Below, in pieces: positions 1-11,380 of a DNA stretch of 64,000 nucleotides. Location: assembly GCA_016859345.1 (NCBI GenBank), contig CM029126.1:12181027-12245026 (forward strand), in the 5' to 3' direction. The translations under genes were made by a program, and so were the position numbers. The notes below the pieces were generated by a model. That model was not told the origin of the DNA. It saw nothing but the letters and a program-made list of their open reading frames with translations, and ran no database searches. This DNA is from Istiophorus platypterus. Taxonomy: Eukaryota > Chordata > Actinopteri > Istiophoriformes > Istiophoridae. Position 1 is the first letter of the stretch; each line of letters opens with the position of its first letter.

Positions 1-796
1 TTTCGTTTATTTGCTTGCATTCTCTTTTTTGTCCTGGTCCCGTCTCTCCTCGGTTAACATCTCATCTTGTAATCATCAAAATAAACAAAACAAGCCAACA
101 CGGTTGTGGTAATGAAAGAAATGCACTAAATCTGTTTAAATACAAAGTCACACTGGAGAGTTGAAATGTCATGGGATTTTAATTTACCTCCCATATCGCT
201 ATTCTCACTATCTCCGTATTTTGACAGTTCAATTTTTTTTGCAGCTGTGCCAGTCATACTGTCAAGAGCATTTTGTTTCTGCCTGTTTCCACTTCACTTA
301 CTCCACCTTTACAGTGAATGAATCTACTGTGACAGCCTTTTGCATGCGTGTACATGTTTGTCTTGTTCATTTCAGTTTTTTTTTTTATACCATGACCACT
401 GAGAATTCTCAACGCTGATAGGCTGAAGGGAGTACATTAGTTTCGAGTAATGGGACACCTCTGACGCAAATGAGTAATCACCTCTAGATGAAGACAGCAA
501 CAGGGAAGCCTACGGTTTCTTCATACTTCAACTACTTCAATCTTTGCCAACTAGAAAAGGAGATGGCGACCCCCTGACAGCGAGAGGAGGCACCCCTTTG
601 TTGTTTTCGGTTGAGCAACAAGAAAACATGCTCCCTTAAAGACAAACGATAAAGGTGTGGATAGTGACAAATCCAAGTCAGTCGGTCAGCGCACTTTTTT
701 AGTTCACATGGATCTTCACGGACCTCAATGGCCGTGTTGGTGCTGAAAGACTCAATTGGGTTTTAGCTAAAAAGTTTTGAAGAAATGACATTTGTG

Positions 797-1160
797 TAAC
801 CAGGCAATGTTTCACATTTTGGGAAACGCACTTAATAACTTTCTTGCTGGGAGTTAGACTGGAAAATTGTTACCATTTTCCTTGCGTTAGGCATGGAGCT
901 AAAGTAAGCCAGGGATTATCTTAGTTTAGCATAAAGCATTGATCCAAAAAAAAAAAAAAAAATCAGCATGTTAGTGAACTTTAGAGACGTGCTTTCTCTC
1001 CGCTTTGGTCCAAGCTGGTTTGCTGCCTTCACTCTTTATGTTGAGCTAAGCTAACTGTCTAGTCTCATGCGTATCTGTCAGATATGAGTGGTGTCTATCT
1101 TCTCTTGTAACTCTTGGTGAGAAAGTATATTTCACAAAAATTTAACTATACTTTTAAAAA
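797..1160. repeat. teleost fold-back repeat, copy 1
   Basis: The left arm (about 809-870, containing CACATTTTGGGAAACGCACT) and right arm (about 1093-1147, containing GAGAAAGTATATTTCACAAA) are diverged inverted copies. The centre contains a CTCTAAAG...CACTAA motif on the minus strand. The same element occurs at 48756-49080 with the centre in the opposite orientation. I recognise this as a dispersed family common in teleost genomes but cannot name it. Confidence 0.6.
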
Positions 1161-1543
1161 ATGAAAAGAAATTAAAACAGGTTGTTTTTTTTGTTGTTGC
1201 TTGTTTATTTTATTTGAATTCTGGACATCCAAATTAAAAAGTAGTTGGAGGGGGAAGAGATCAGACTTCTGGAAAAATGTTAGCTTCAGTGAAGCTGGTA
1301 GCATGTGTAGAACCCTAAAGGTAAGTTATTATATGTACAACTAGTTGGATAGTGTCTGTGGTATATAATCCATATGTTTGCATGCATGTGCATGGACATG
1401 TATGTGGAAGTGTGTTTCTTTTTCCATTTTCTTTTTATCCAGCTGTGCATAAGTGTGAGATTGGAGTATTGATCAATGGCTTGGTGGACAGCATGTGTAG
1501 ATAATGAGCTTTTTGAGCTTCTTTAGTTCAACCGGCAGGCAGG

Positions 1544-1582
<39 letters not shown>

Positions 1583-1593
1583 ACACACACACA

Positions 1594-1639
<46 letters not shown>
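1544..1639. repeat. (CT)n then (CA)n compound microsatellite
   Basis: About 38 bases of CT repeat run directly into about 58 bases of CA repeat, each with one interruption. Apparent reading frames through it encode only dipeptide repeats and are not genes. Confidence 0.95.
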
Positions 1640-1641
<2 letters not shown>

Positions 1642-1792
1642 TGAACCAGGTAGTACATAAATCAGCATTTTCCCCATTTGTCCCCAAATCACCCATATTG
1701 ACACACATGTGGGAGCAAATACATTTTGCTTACCAACACATTACCTTCCTAGTGATAAGGTGCTCCCTACATGTGTCGGTAATGAATATGAA

Positions 1793-2049
1793 TGTGTGTG
1801 TGTATGTGTGTGTGTATGTGTGTGTGTGTATGTGTGTGTGATGTAATCGGTTAGCCTTAGGGGTCTCTCCCTGTCAATGCGATGCCTTCTTGCAATCAGT
1901 CTCCAGGGAAACAGGCAGTAGACAGAGGAGCGATGTCACCTTACCAGGATAAACACACACACAACACACACACACTCAACTGCACATTGACACACACCAT
2001 TACGGCCCTACACACTCAATTAAATCCAGACAAAAGGGAGTTTGAACCA

Positions 2050-2100
<51 letters not shown>
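1793..2100. repeat. (TG)n and (CA)n microsatellites
   Basis: An interrupted TG tract with TGTA variants lies at about 1793-1841, and a pure CA tract of roughly 24 units at 2052-2100. Short CA runs lie between them. Confidence 0.9.
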
Positions 2101-2101
<1 letters not shown>

Positions 2102-3809
2102 GCAGGTGCATCCAGGGGTACTAATATGACAGAGCTGGATACGTAAAGATGCACAAACCATAGGTGTATATACACAGAGGAGACAAGATACACTCAGTGG
2201 CATGAATGTTTACGTTAACCAGGGGATGGTGCAACTTCTAGCACACCCAGGTGTATCAACACATTCACACTTACAGAAAGAGGTAGACTAGCCTTGTTAC
2301 ACCGAAAGAAAGAGTTTATTTGTACGGGTTAGTAGCCAGACCTGTGGGACCTACCGACCCGTAGAAGCCTGTGACCTAGAAGATGAAGGAGGTGGGAAGT
2401 GTGGAGTGGAGTGGAGGAAAGGACGGGAAGAGGAGGTGGAGGAGGAGGAGGAGAGGAGGGGAACAGAGGCACAGGAGTGCTGAGATGGCTGATAGCCCCT
2501 TTAGAGAATATGGTGGCAGTTGGTGAGTTGAACTCCTCATGATCCTCATATCCTGCCTGAAATCACCAATGCTGGTGGGGAGAAACCGACAGTAAGCGGG
2601 GAAAACGCTCACGCATGCTACCTCATCCTTCTGCCTCTGTAAAAGATAACACCCATCTGCATGTAGAGGTGTCAAGTATGTCTATTGACATGTGTGACAG
2701 GTGAAGTTTACAACAGCTGTGAATTTCCCCTCAGAATAGCCATGTTCCATCACAGACCTCAAACGTGGCGTGGAGCCCGGGGGCCCAAGGAGCCAAGTGC
2801 GCCTTTGTGAAATGATCTATTTATCTGACAGTGACAGGGCCACATGCTAAGGTCCCAGGTGTCACAGGGCCTCAGTTATTCTCAGAGAGAGACGCATGTC
2901 AGACAGAGCCCCCCTCCCCTTTGACCCCTTCCTGATAAAATCAATAATAGAAGCTCATAAAAGTGTTTTTATGGGAAATTTTCCTCTTACTGCTGGTATC
3001 ACTTGAAGTGTCAAGGTCCTGGGTTAGTGGCAGTGAACTGATGACACTGATCAGGAAGAGAGGCCACAGAACATGTAGAATTACAACACAGTGCAATGAC
3101 TGACCAACCCTCTGAACAGTACAGTACAGTATCTAATAGACTCTCAAAACATGTTTTTAATTCTGTTTGAAAGCCTCAGTTTTGCTATTGTGTTGGATGT
3201 TTTTTTTTGTGAAAACTCACTCAATTCTGCCTGAGAGCAAATTAAATTATTTCACATTCATAAATTATTCCTTAATCCAATATTCTCTCTATATAATCTG
3301 TCTTGGCTCAGCAACTGTGATTGTACATTTACAGTACAGGAATTTACTGCCACTGCCTCCAGTACTGAATTTATATATAGTACATGAGAACAGTTTTACC
3401 AGCAATAAAAATACAACCCTCTGATCTCAGATGTGGCCTTAATCATAGACTTGTTTTTTTTCTTGAACTTGACTAAACTGGACTGGATAATAACTCAAGA
3501 TGGAGGCTATAATAAAATGAATGCAATATCTCAGCTGTGGCTACAGTATATGACGACGGGGTCTGAAATCTGTTTTCTGCACATGAATATACATATGCTT
3601 ACTCACTACATCCACAGTCACGAACACCATGTCCTCCTCTGTTAACCTCTCTCTCTGTATCCCTGCTAACACACTCATAAACGCACACATGCACCATCCA
3701 ACCCATCCTGTTTAGTTCCATTCTTATTCTTCAGCTCTATTTTTGGGAGCAAAATAGAGCAGCTGGACCTACTGAAAAAAGTGTGTTTGGTAGACATACA
3801 TACAAGTAT

Positions 3810-3915
3810 ACACACACACACACACACAAACACAAACACACACACACTGGCAGCAAACATTGACATTGACTTTACAGCGATTGTAAAGACACAAATTCTC
3901 ATGAAGCCGTTAACA

Positions 3916-3966
<51 letters not shown>

Positions 3967-3996
3967 GTATGTATGCATATATACTGTATATATTTT
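3810..3996. repeat. (CA)n and (AT)n microsatellites
   Basis: A CA tract at 3810-3847 with AAAC interruptions, then an AT/TA tract at about 3919-3996 broken by ATGT units. Confidence 0.9.
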
Positions 3997-6712
3997 CAGG
4001 AATGAAAAATGATCCATACCTATCACATTTTCCCATAAGCTCGCACTCCACCTCTCAGGGATGTCTGTCAATATACAGCACACAATATAGCGCCACTGAA
4101 AGGGAGCATCCATTTTCAATGTGCGCGTTGTATGGCATGCGTGTGTGGGGGTGGACAGTGCATGTGTGGGTGAAGTGATTTTCAATAATCAATAAAAAAA
4201 ATCATTCGAGGCTTCCCCCTTAGACTGGCTTTAAGCACCGCATGTACCTTTCCACTTCTATCCTCTCATCCATCTCCTTTTCCGTTCTCTCTTTCATCCT
4301 CATGATCTCTAACCATTTTTTTTGCAAAAACCAGTGGGCTTCGTTCCACCTCAATTATCTAAGTGAGGGCTTGAACTGTCTGATGGAGCTCTAGTATCTG
4401 TTGGAATCAAACCAAATCTGCAACCATAAAAAAAAGAGAGAAAAAAAAAAAAAGTTGGCACTTGGCATTTTAAAAAGGAATTTTGATCAAGCTTTTTCTA
4501 GAGCATACTTAACTCTTTTGATTTGGAGAGATTTAAAGAGATTCAACTCTCTTACAAAAAATGTACAACCCTCAGAGAGGACTATGAGGTCCAAAGATAT
4601 TTTACATACTCTTCGTCCACAACTCTGACCCTCCTGTTCTTAACTAGATATCTTACTGAACATAGATTAATTGATACTGTAAAAGCACAAGGAAACACTG
4701 GCTGCCCTGCTCAAATTCACAGCTGTCCATCAATTCTTATTGATTGACAATGCTGTCTGATTCAGAGGAGGACTGTATTGGTTGTGGCTTAAAAACCTAA
4801 ATCAAGCTTTTCATTATCGCCTTTCCTTTTTTCTCTCCTTCTACAGCCTTTCATTTCTCGCCCAGCCGCTTCTCTCTTCCGATCACACTCCCCCAGTTTG
4901 ACGCCCACTGGAAGAGCATAAGGAGCAGAGGGAGGGAGAAACTGAGGGAAAATAATGAAAGAAAGGAAAAAAGAAAGCAGGATCGAGTGACAGGCATGGA
5001 GTTGGAATAGAAAAGAGACAGTCAGAGAAAGAGTCTGCTGTCTCCTTCAGGCAGGAGAATAGGCTGAGAGAAAGGAAGAAAAGAGACAAGGAGGGATTGA
5101 GAGAGAGAAATTCAAACCATGAATTTTCATTAATAAAAAAGAGACTCTCAAAAACAGTGATTTTCATAAAGTAGTGAGTGGGAGACAGAGGCAAAGGAGA
5201 AAAGAAACAAAGACAAAAGCAAAAAGCAAAACAAAACAGGCAGATTTTTCTAGTAACGGGAATAATAGAGAAAGACCAATTGTCAACCGGAGACCACAGT
5301 CTACAAACAGAAACCGAAGGAGAAACAAAGAGGAGGGAGACAGAGATGAGAGACACACCCAGCTGGCATATTTTAATGGGCTACCTGTACATCTGTGCAC
5401 CCACATGATCCCATGTCCTCCTTCACATGATCAGTGATCCATATATTACAAGCTGTGTAAGTGGAAGTAATATTTCCACCTTATTACCTAAAGAAAACTG
5501 ACCCTCTGTGACATATCAGACCAAAAGTAAGGATGAAACAAGGATAGAAGTGCCTCTACATCGGGATGGTGAGCACAACATGCTCCTAGGCTAACTGGGA
5601 CCCTGTGGCACACCTAAACACACACACACACATGCAAACGGAAACGCACAAGCACAAGCACACGCACACAAACAACAAAAATAAACTGACAATTTCATCC
5701 AGGGGCCGATTCAGCTTATTATACTCCCCATTACACAGACAAATGAGATCCTGGCCTCCTACTGATAATCTGCCCCCCATGTCCTCTGCATCATTGCATT
5801 ACATCACCCAGAAGCAGCAACTGTCAAGCTGGGTCATTACAGTACACAACCCTCCAACAACATTGGCATGGTGCAGGTTAGACTGGGTGAGGTGAACCAC
5901 ACGTGATTTTGGTGATTAACCGGTGAAAGGTGATTCTAATCATCAGGCCTAAATAGTCCTAGTTTGGTCGCCCTCGTGACCTGGCTTGACGATGCATACT
6001 ATTATAAAGCCCTGGTGTGAGTCTGGGTGGTGACCTTTGTAATGTGTCATTACCTTTCTTTGAACCCTCCACGACATTTCCTGTCAGCCATCACCTGCTA
6101 CCATCAAAATAAAGGCAAAAGTGATCCAAACATTTTTAAAAAGAGCCAAAGTTAGACTGAGATTCCAGCTAAGCACCGGTAAACAAAGCTACAGGCAGCA
6201 TGTATGACACCCTGGTGAGACATTGGTGGACCTCTTGGGACGCTTAGATGTAATAGAGAAACATTAAAGGGGAACTCAAACAAAATTACTGGTGCACCTT
6301 CATAAGGGACAGATTATAAGCAGAAGGGTTAAAACTGAGGTAGCAGACGCAGTTATCCTGACTTTTAGACACTAGTATGTGTCACACACTAGATCCTAAA
6401 TTTCCCATGATGCAACTTGATAATGTCTTTCATTAGACACTCGCTGCCTGGTAATTGCCCATTTCTTCAAAATGCCACACCCCAATTCAGTAAAGCAGGC
6501 TTTCTGTTATAAATTTATGGTCTCCACAGCCAGGCAATAATAAAACTGATGACATCACTGCGACATCATCATGGTATTTTCTCCTCCAGAGGCACAGAGG
6601 ACATTATGCAGCCCTCTGCCAGGCTAACTAGTGCTAACTATGGCTTTCAAAGTTATCCTTATGTGTAAAGCAGTGGAGTGTTCCCTTATGTATCACTGGT
6701 CCGTCCCCTCAC

Positions 6713-7807
6713 CTTTGTGTACACGCCCCATGACAGCTCCGTCTCAATCACCATGACGACGATGCCAAACATTCCGAAGATGAGGGCATAGTCGCTCAGC
6801 CTCTTCCTCTTCTCGAACAACGCCCTGCGATGCCCCAGTTTATAGCCAATGTTTTGGTTCTTCCGTTTGGGGGCCTTAGAGGTGCTGCCCCTTGCCCCAG
6901 TGCCTACTGCCCCGACCCCTCCCTGCCTGCTGCTCCTCCCCGGCTGCGCTCGCCTGCTCTCCACCAGTGCGTGGTTCTGGTGGTAGATGGACATCTGGTT
7001 GGATGTGGAATCGGTGATGTCATACCCTCCTCTAGGGTATGGCGAGTCTTCTTTGGATGAAATCACAATCTCTGGAGGGCTCTGGATGGGGGGTGGATTG
7101 GTAGAGGCCTGGGCCACCGAGGAGGTAGGTGGGGCTTCTCGCTGTCGGTCATGCCCCCCGGCGGCCGTTGCCCCGGCAACAGCTGAAACGCCACCCTCTT
7201 TGGTTTCGCTGCTGCTGTCTGATTCAATGAGGTTTCTGCGTGAGGCGCTGAGGCGACTCAGGGGCTTCATGACCCCGCCTGTGTACTTACAGGAGCTCAT
7301 CGCAATCTCCGTGAAGGGGTTACTGTCCCTACGGTGAACAAGGGGGCTGGCCTGTCTATGTTTGCAGCCCCTCTCTCTTTCCCTGTCCCTGTCACGCTCT
7401 CTGTCCCTCTCCCGCTCCATGGAGGGCGAATGGGAGGAGTAAAAGAGGGCGTTGTAGACCGGGGAGTTGTCCCCACTCAGGCTATGCTGTGAGCCCAAGC
7501 AGGAGGACAGCGGGGTGCTGGTTGGGTGCAGGGCGTTGGGGATGGGCGGAGGCAGAGGCTGGGCTCCAGACGAGGATAGGGGTAACTTGGGGAGCGATGC
7601 TGGAGGTAAGCTGGGTGTGGCAGGGGACGGGGTGCTGCCATTTAGACGGTCGAGGCTCGATCCTCCCATGTGGTTGGAGTGGTTTGATCCTGGCTGGTTG
7701 CCAGTGGTGGAAGAATGGGATATAATGCCCAGGGGAAAGAGGAAGCGCTGGTCCTCATCCTCGCTCCCTCCAAGGAGAGCCAAGCTCAGAGAGGGTGGAG
7801 GCTCCAT
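6713..7807 (-). CDS. kcnn3: kcnn3 N-terminal coding exon (SK3 small-conductance Ca2+-activated K+ channel), partial gene
   Basis: SK3 is a tetrameric plasma-membrane potassium channel gated by calmodulin-bound calcium, controlling after-hyperpolarisation in neurons. This exon encodes 365 residues: the cytoplasmic N-terminus and the start of S1. Residues about 149-200 carry the SK3 signature (HRQASPLVHRRDSNPF, then SSCKYTGGVMKPLSRLSASR). Residues 244-253 (PPEIVISSKE) match SK3, and residues 314-365 are the near-invariant SK block ending in the S1 segment ALIFGMFGIVVMVIETELSW. The exon ends AAG followed by GTGAGG at 6712, phase 0. The start at 7807 is chosen because it has a perfect Kozak context (GTGACCATGG); the frame stays open upstream, but a possible acceptor (TTTGTCTGTAG) lies about 30 bases before the ATG, implying a separate 5' UTR exon. 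The long mammalian polyglutamine tract is absent. A basic-acidic run at residues 131-147 occupies the low-complexity region. S2-S6, pore and calmodulin-binding exons were not found in 1-6712 and should lie left of the window. Confidence 0.93.
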
Positions 7808-8619
7808 GGTCACGGTTGTGGCCAAGCACCTGTCTACAGACAAACACCAAAAAAGAGAAGAACTGTGAAGAGAGACGCAAAGGAGCATACTATTTATCAT
7901 AACCGTAGTAATTAAGACAGGAAAGGCAAAGAGAGAGGGGATGGGGGGGGCATTGTGATGGATGATGGTTAGTCAGAAACAGATAAGGGGGAAGACTGAT
8001 CTACAAAAACTGAAGATACGTGACAAAGAGGCACAGCGGGGTGATGAGAAGTGGCTGTAATTGGGGAATATGTTATTCCTTGAGTCACATTTGAGTCAGC
8101 TGCCCAGTCTGCCCCTCTCGGCGCTCTCTGTCTGTTCCCAAGCCTCCTCTCCCTCTCTCACATCACATAGCGCTTCCAGCAGTCCATGCCATAAAATGTC
8201 ATCTGTGTTACACTGTTGTTAGCCCGGAGGAAGGTGCAAAATCCGCTTGCCTTACACCATGGAAATGAGATCAGGAGACTGAGGGATGATAATTCCACAT
8301 CAGTTCTGATAGTGAGGGAACTACTGTGACTAGTTAACCGTAAGTTGGCCGGACCTGGTTTGCATCTCACTGATCCAAAACAATAACCTACTTTTCAGTA
8401 TGATATAACCAGACACCTTCACGCCCCCCCCCTTTCCTCTCCTGTCTGTTTCTGTACCTACCTCCTACCTCTTCTCTTCTCAGTCCCTGTCCCCCAGGTC
8501 AGTTGCGTTGAATCACTGGCTGGATGAAAATAGACCCCCACACTTTTTCTTTCTCATGTTGTCACGGCCATCCCGTCATCTTTTTTTCGTTTTTGTTGTT
8601 TTTTTTTTTCTTCTCGCCT

Positions 8620-10420
8620 CCTTTCATACAGCTCCTCCACAGGTCCCCCGCTCGTCTCCCCCTCGAAATTGCGCGTCGCTTCCCACAGACGTTCGCCTCC
8701 GTCTCCCGCTCACTTGACGCGATCAGTTTGTTTCTCCCTCCGTCGGCGCTAATCTCTGGACGGTGCCCGTTTCCATCCCGTCTAGTTACGATCGACGCGA
8801 GACGAGGAGGAATTAATCCACTGCGACTGGATTAAAATCGGTCAACCTGTGGCTGCACGTTATAAATGTGCAGCGGCACGAACCGGCAAGAAAAAAAAAA
8901 TATAAGGGGGGTGAGGAGGTGGGGAGGTGGGGAGGAGGAGGGTGAGGTTGGGGAGGAGAGACGCGGAGCTGGACGTCGAATCACAGTCATCGGATGAGCA
9001 GCGAAGTCTGTGATTTAATCTGTGACTCCGCCGACTTCCACTCAATCTGCGGCTCTCCGTCTCCCCCGGATCCGTCTCCCTCACTCTCTCCTCCAACTTC
9101 TCTCCCTCTTTTCCCCGCCTCCAGTTCCACCGTTCGCTTCCATTGGCCCGAGTCAGGGAGGCGAAATAAGCGTTGAAAAACAGGTGGCAGGATTTGGAAG
9201 ATACCGTCGCCAGACAAATATCCTAATTTAATGCGCCCGGGGTTATTTGGGGAGTGGGGGGGGGTATTGTTTTTTTGTTTTTTTTTTCCTGTAGCCTTCA
9301 GAAAACACGCGATACACTTGGCATTTGGAGCTGCTGACTCTGTAATACACACTATGTGGCCTATCTGGTCTGTCGTGGGACCTGTTACGCCTGCTACAGG
9401 TCGGTGGAAACAGGCATTCGCGTGATAATTGGATTTTTCACATTCCATAATTCGCTATCATTACAAAGCTACAAATAAATAAATAAAATTTAAAAAAAGC
9501 TACAACGCACAGTGAGGAGGAGGGTGTGTAAGCAAAAAAAGGAGGAAGCGGCGCGGTGCGTGCCTGTGCGCCTTCAGCTCAGCGCAGGGGAAATACCTGC
9601 ACACTTTTCTTTTTGAGATCAAATTAAAAAAAAAAAATTAATCCTCATAGAGTTTAGGCTATAATAAGATGCTCCATGCTTATATAGCAGCCTCTGATAA
9701 TATGTTAATGTTTTTCTTTTAACATCTATTGCGAGTTGATCCGTGGAGCTGTGCGCCGCCGGAGGGCTCTGGTCGCTGTTTACAAACACCCTCGCCGAGA
9801 TAAATAAAGTTGTTTTCAGTGAATTATTATGAGAATAATGAAAATCTTGAGGAGGAAAACTGCAACAGCCGCTTCGGCGATAATTTAAAGGAGGTGGATG
9901 TTGTCGCGGATTTTTCGTTAGGGAGTCTTTTGATTTCATTGCTTGCAGACTAATCAATTTACAATCCCAACTCTTCCGAGTCTACGCGCCGTAATCCCGC
10001 ATAATTAGACTATTCCACCTGGACTAATCGGTTTAATATTACGCTTTTCTGTGTGCGATACGTGCTCCCTTAATCGGATCAGGGCAGACGCCCAATTGTG
10101 TGGGAGCGGATTAGACCGTTTTCCTTGTAACAGGTCAGCCTATCCCGCGATTACGCAACGCGGGCAGACGTCGGCGAGGCGGGCGGCACCGGGCGGAGGG
10201 ACGATCGCGACCATTTAGACAACTCCGGCCTTATGCTGACCAACCCACTGACGCACGTTAACGTGGAGGGGACACGCACGGCGCCGGCTCACGCGTTAAT
10301 CTGCTCCCTGTGCCGCGTCCACGCGGTTGTTGTTTTTTATTTCGCCTGCCCCGTCCTACACGTGTCTGTCCAAAGTTGACGGCGGATTACAGGGTTTCAT
10401 CAGAAGTAAAACAGTAAGAG
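8620..10420. promoter_or_regulatory. CpG-rich stretches upstream of kcnn3, candidate promoter and 5' exons
   Basis: Two CpG-dense blocks are visible, at about 8650-9170 and 9730-10420, the second containing runs such as GGCGAGGCGGGCGGCACCGG near 10170. They lie 0.8-2.6 kb upstream of the kcnn3 coding exon, which appears to begin with a splice acceptor. A non-coding kcnn3 exon and promoter are therefore likely here. I could not fix a transcription start or donor. Confidence 0.4.
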
Positions 10421-10787
10421 AATATGAATATGAGAAATATGCTTTTCGGGATTTCGCCTGCGTTTCTGTATTCGTTTGGGCCTGGTTTTAGTTTTAGATC
10501 GTTTAAGTGAGGATTTGATTTAAAAAAAAATCCTTAGAATAAGAGCACTGGTTTAGGATTAAGGTTCTAAAGTTAGGCATAGTTTTGACGATTCAGGATT
10601 CAGGGATGTAAAGCTGAACTGATTTGATGAATATTCAATCAACAGACTATTATTTGCAACTGTTTTGACAATCAATTCGTTGTCTATGCCATTTATCAAA
10701 AACAAATTGTCAAGTTTTTCTGGTTCTGGCTTCTAAATTGGGAGGATGTGCTATTTGATTAGATTTATTTAACTGTTAAACAAAATA

Positions 10788-11380
10788 CAGTCAGGTTCAT
10801 AAATATTTAGACAGTCACGCAACTTTTGCAATTTTGCCTCAGTACACAATCACGACGGATTTGAAAAAAACAAAATCAAAATGTGACTAAAGAGTAGAGT
10901 CACAGCTTTACTTCAAGAGGCTTGACAAAAATTTTAGATAAACCGTTTAGGAATTACAGCCATTTTATGCATAGTCCCTCATTTTCTTTTCCCTCTCCAT
11001 ACACTTCTCTTCCCATCATTCTGATTCAAGTTAATCTTGGTTTAATCTGTCCAAAGAATTTTGTTCCAGAGCTGAGCAGTTGTTTTTTGGGTTTTTTTTG
11101 TGTGATTTTTTTTTGGTGTATTCTGGCAAATACTAATCCAGCCTCTCTGCTCTTAAGTGTTACCAGTGTTTTGCACTTTGTGATAAACCCTCTGCATTTA
11201 AATTCATGAAGGATTCTCTTGTAGAGAGTATTCCTGATCTAGCTTGATGTTATGAAGGGGTTTTCTTCACCAAGGAAAGAATTCTTCATCATCCCACTTT
11301 TGTCTCCTCCCCATCTTCAGGCCTTTGGGTGTTGCTGAGCTCACCGGTGCATTTCTTCTTTTTAAGAATGCAGGTTGACA
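10788..11380 (-). mobile_element. Tc1/mariner-superfamily DNA transposon relic
   Basis: The left end, CAGTCAGGTTCATAAATATT, matches the terminal sequence of an abundant teleost Tc1/mariner element as I remember it. Further right, stretches such as AATCTGTCCAAAGAATTTTG (about 11044), GATAAACCCTCTGCATTTAA (about 11181) and the GTGTTGCTGAGCTCACCGGTG stretch (about 11329) correspond to that element's transposase read on the minus strand. The frame is destroyed by stops and gaps. No right terminal repeat was found, so the copy is truncated. Flanking DNA is AT-rich intergenic. Superfamily is fairly sure; the exact family is not. Confidence 0.65.

Larger units (their letters stand above)
1..6685. 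other. non-coding, probable kcnn3 intron (minus strand), microsatellite-rich
   Basis: I see no coding exon on either strand. Because kcnn3 transcription runs leftward from 6713, this is most simply its intron after the first coding exon. It holds a fold-back repeat (about 797-1160), several CA/TG/CT/AT microsatellites (1544-1639, 1793-1841, 2052-2100, 3810-3847, 3919-3996) and a purine-rich stretch at about 4900-5360. The long minus-strand frame there is low-complexity Ser/Leu/Phe and is not convincing. Confidence 0.5.

Noticed and set aside
1523..2203. Open frames across CA/TG repeats
   Set aside because: Dipeptide repeats from microsatellites only.
4883..5406. Minus-strand Ser/Leu/Phe-rich open frames
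   Set aside because: Low-complexity translation of a purine-rich stretch; not protein-like.
6987..7868. Plus-strand open frames opposite the kcnn3 exon
   Set aside because: They are antisense shadows of a GC-rich coding exon, with no family similarity.
8987..9448. Minus-strand 153-codon open frame in the kcnn3 upstream CpG region
   Set aside because: No recognisable domain; likely due to GC-rich composition. Could overlap a 5' UTR but coding is unsupported.
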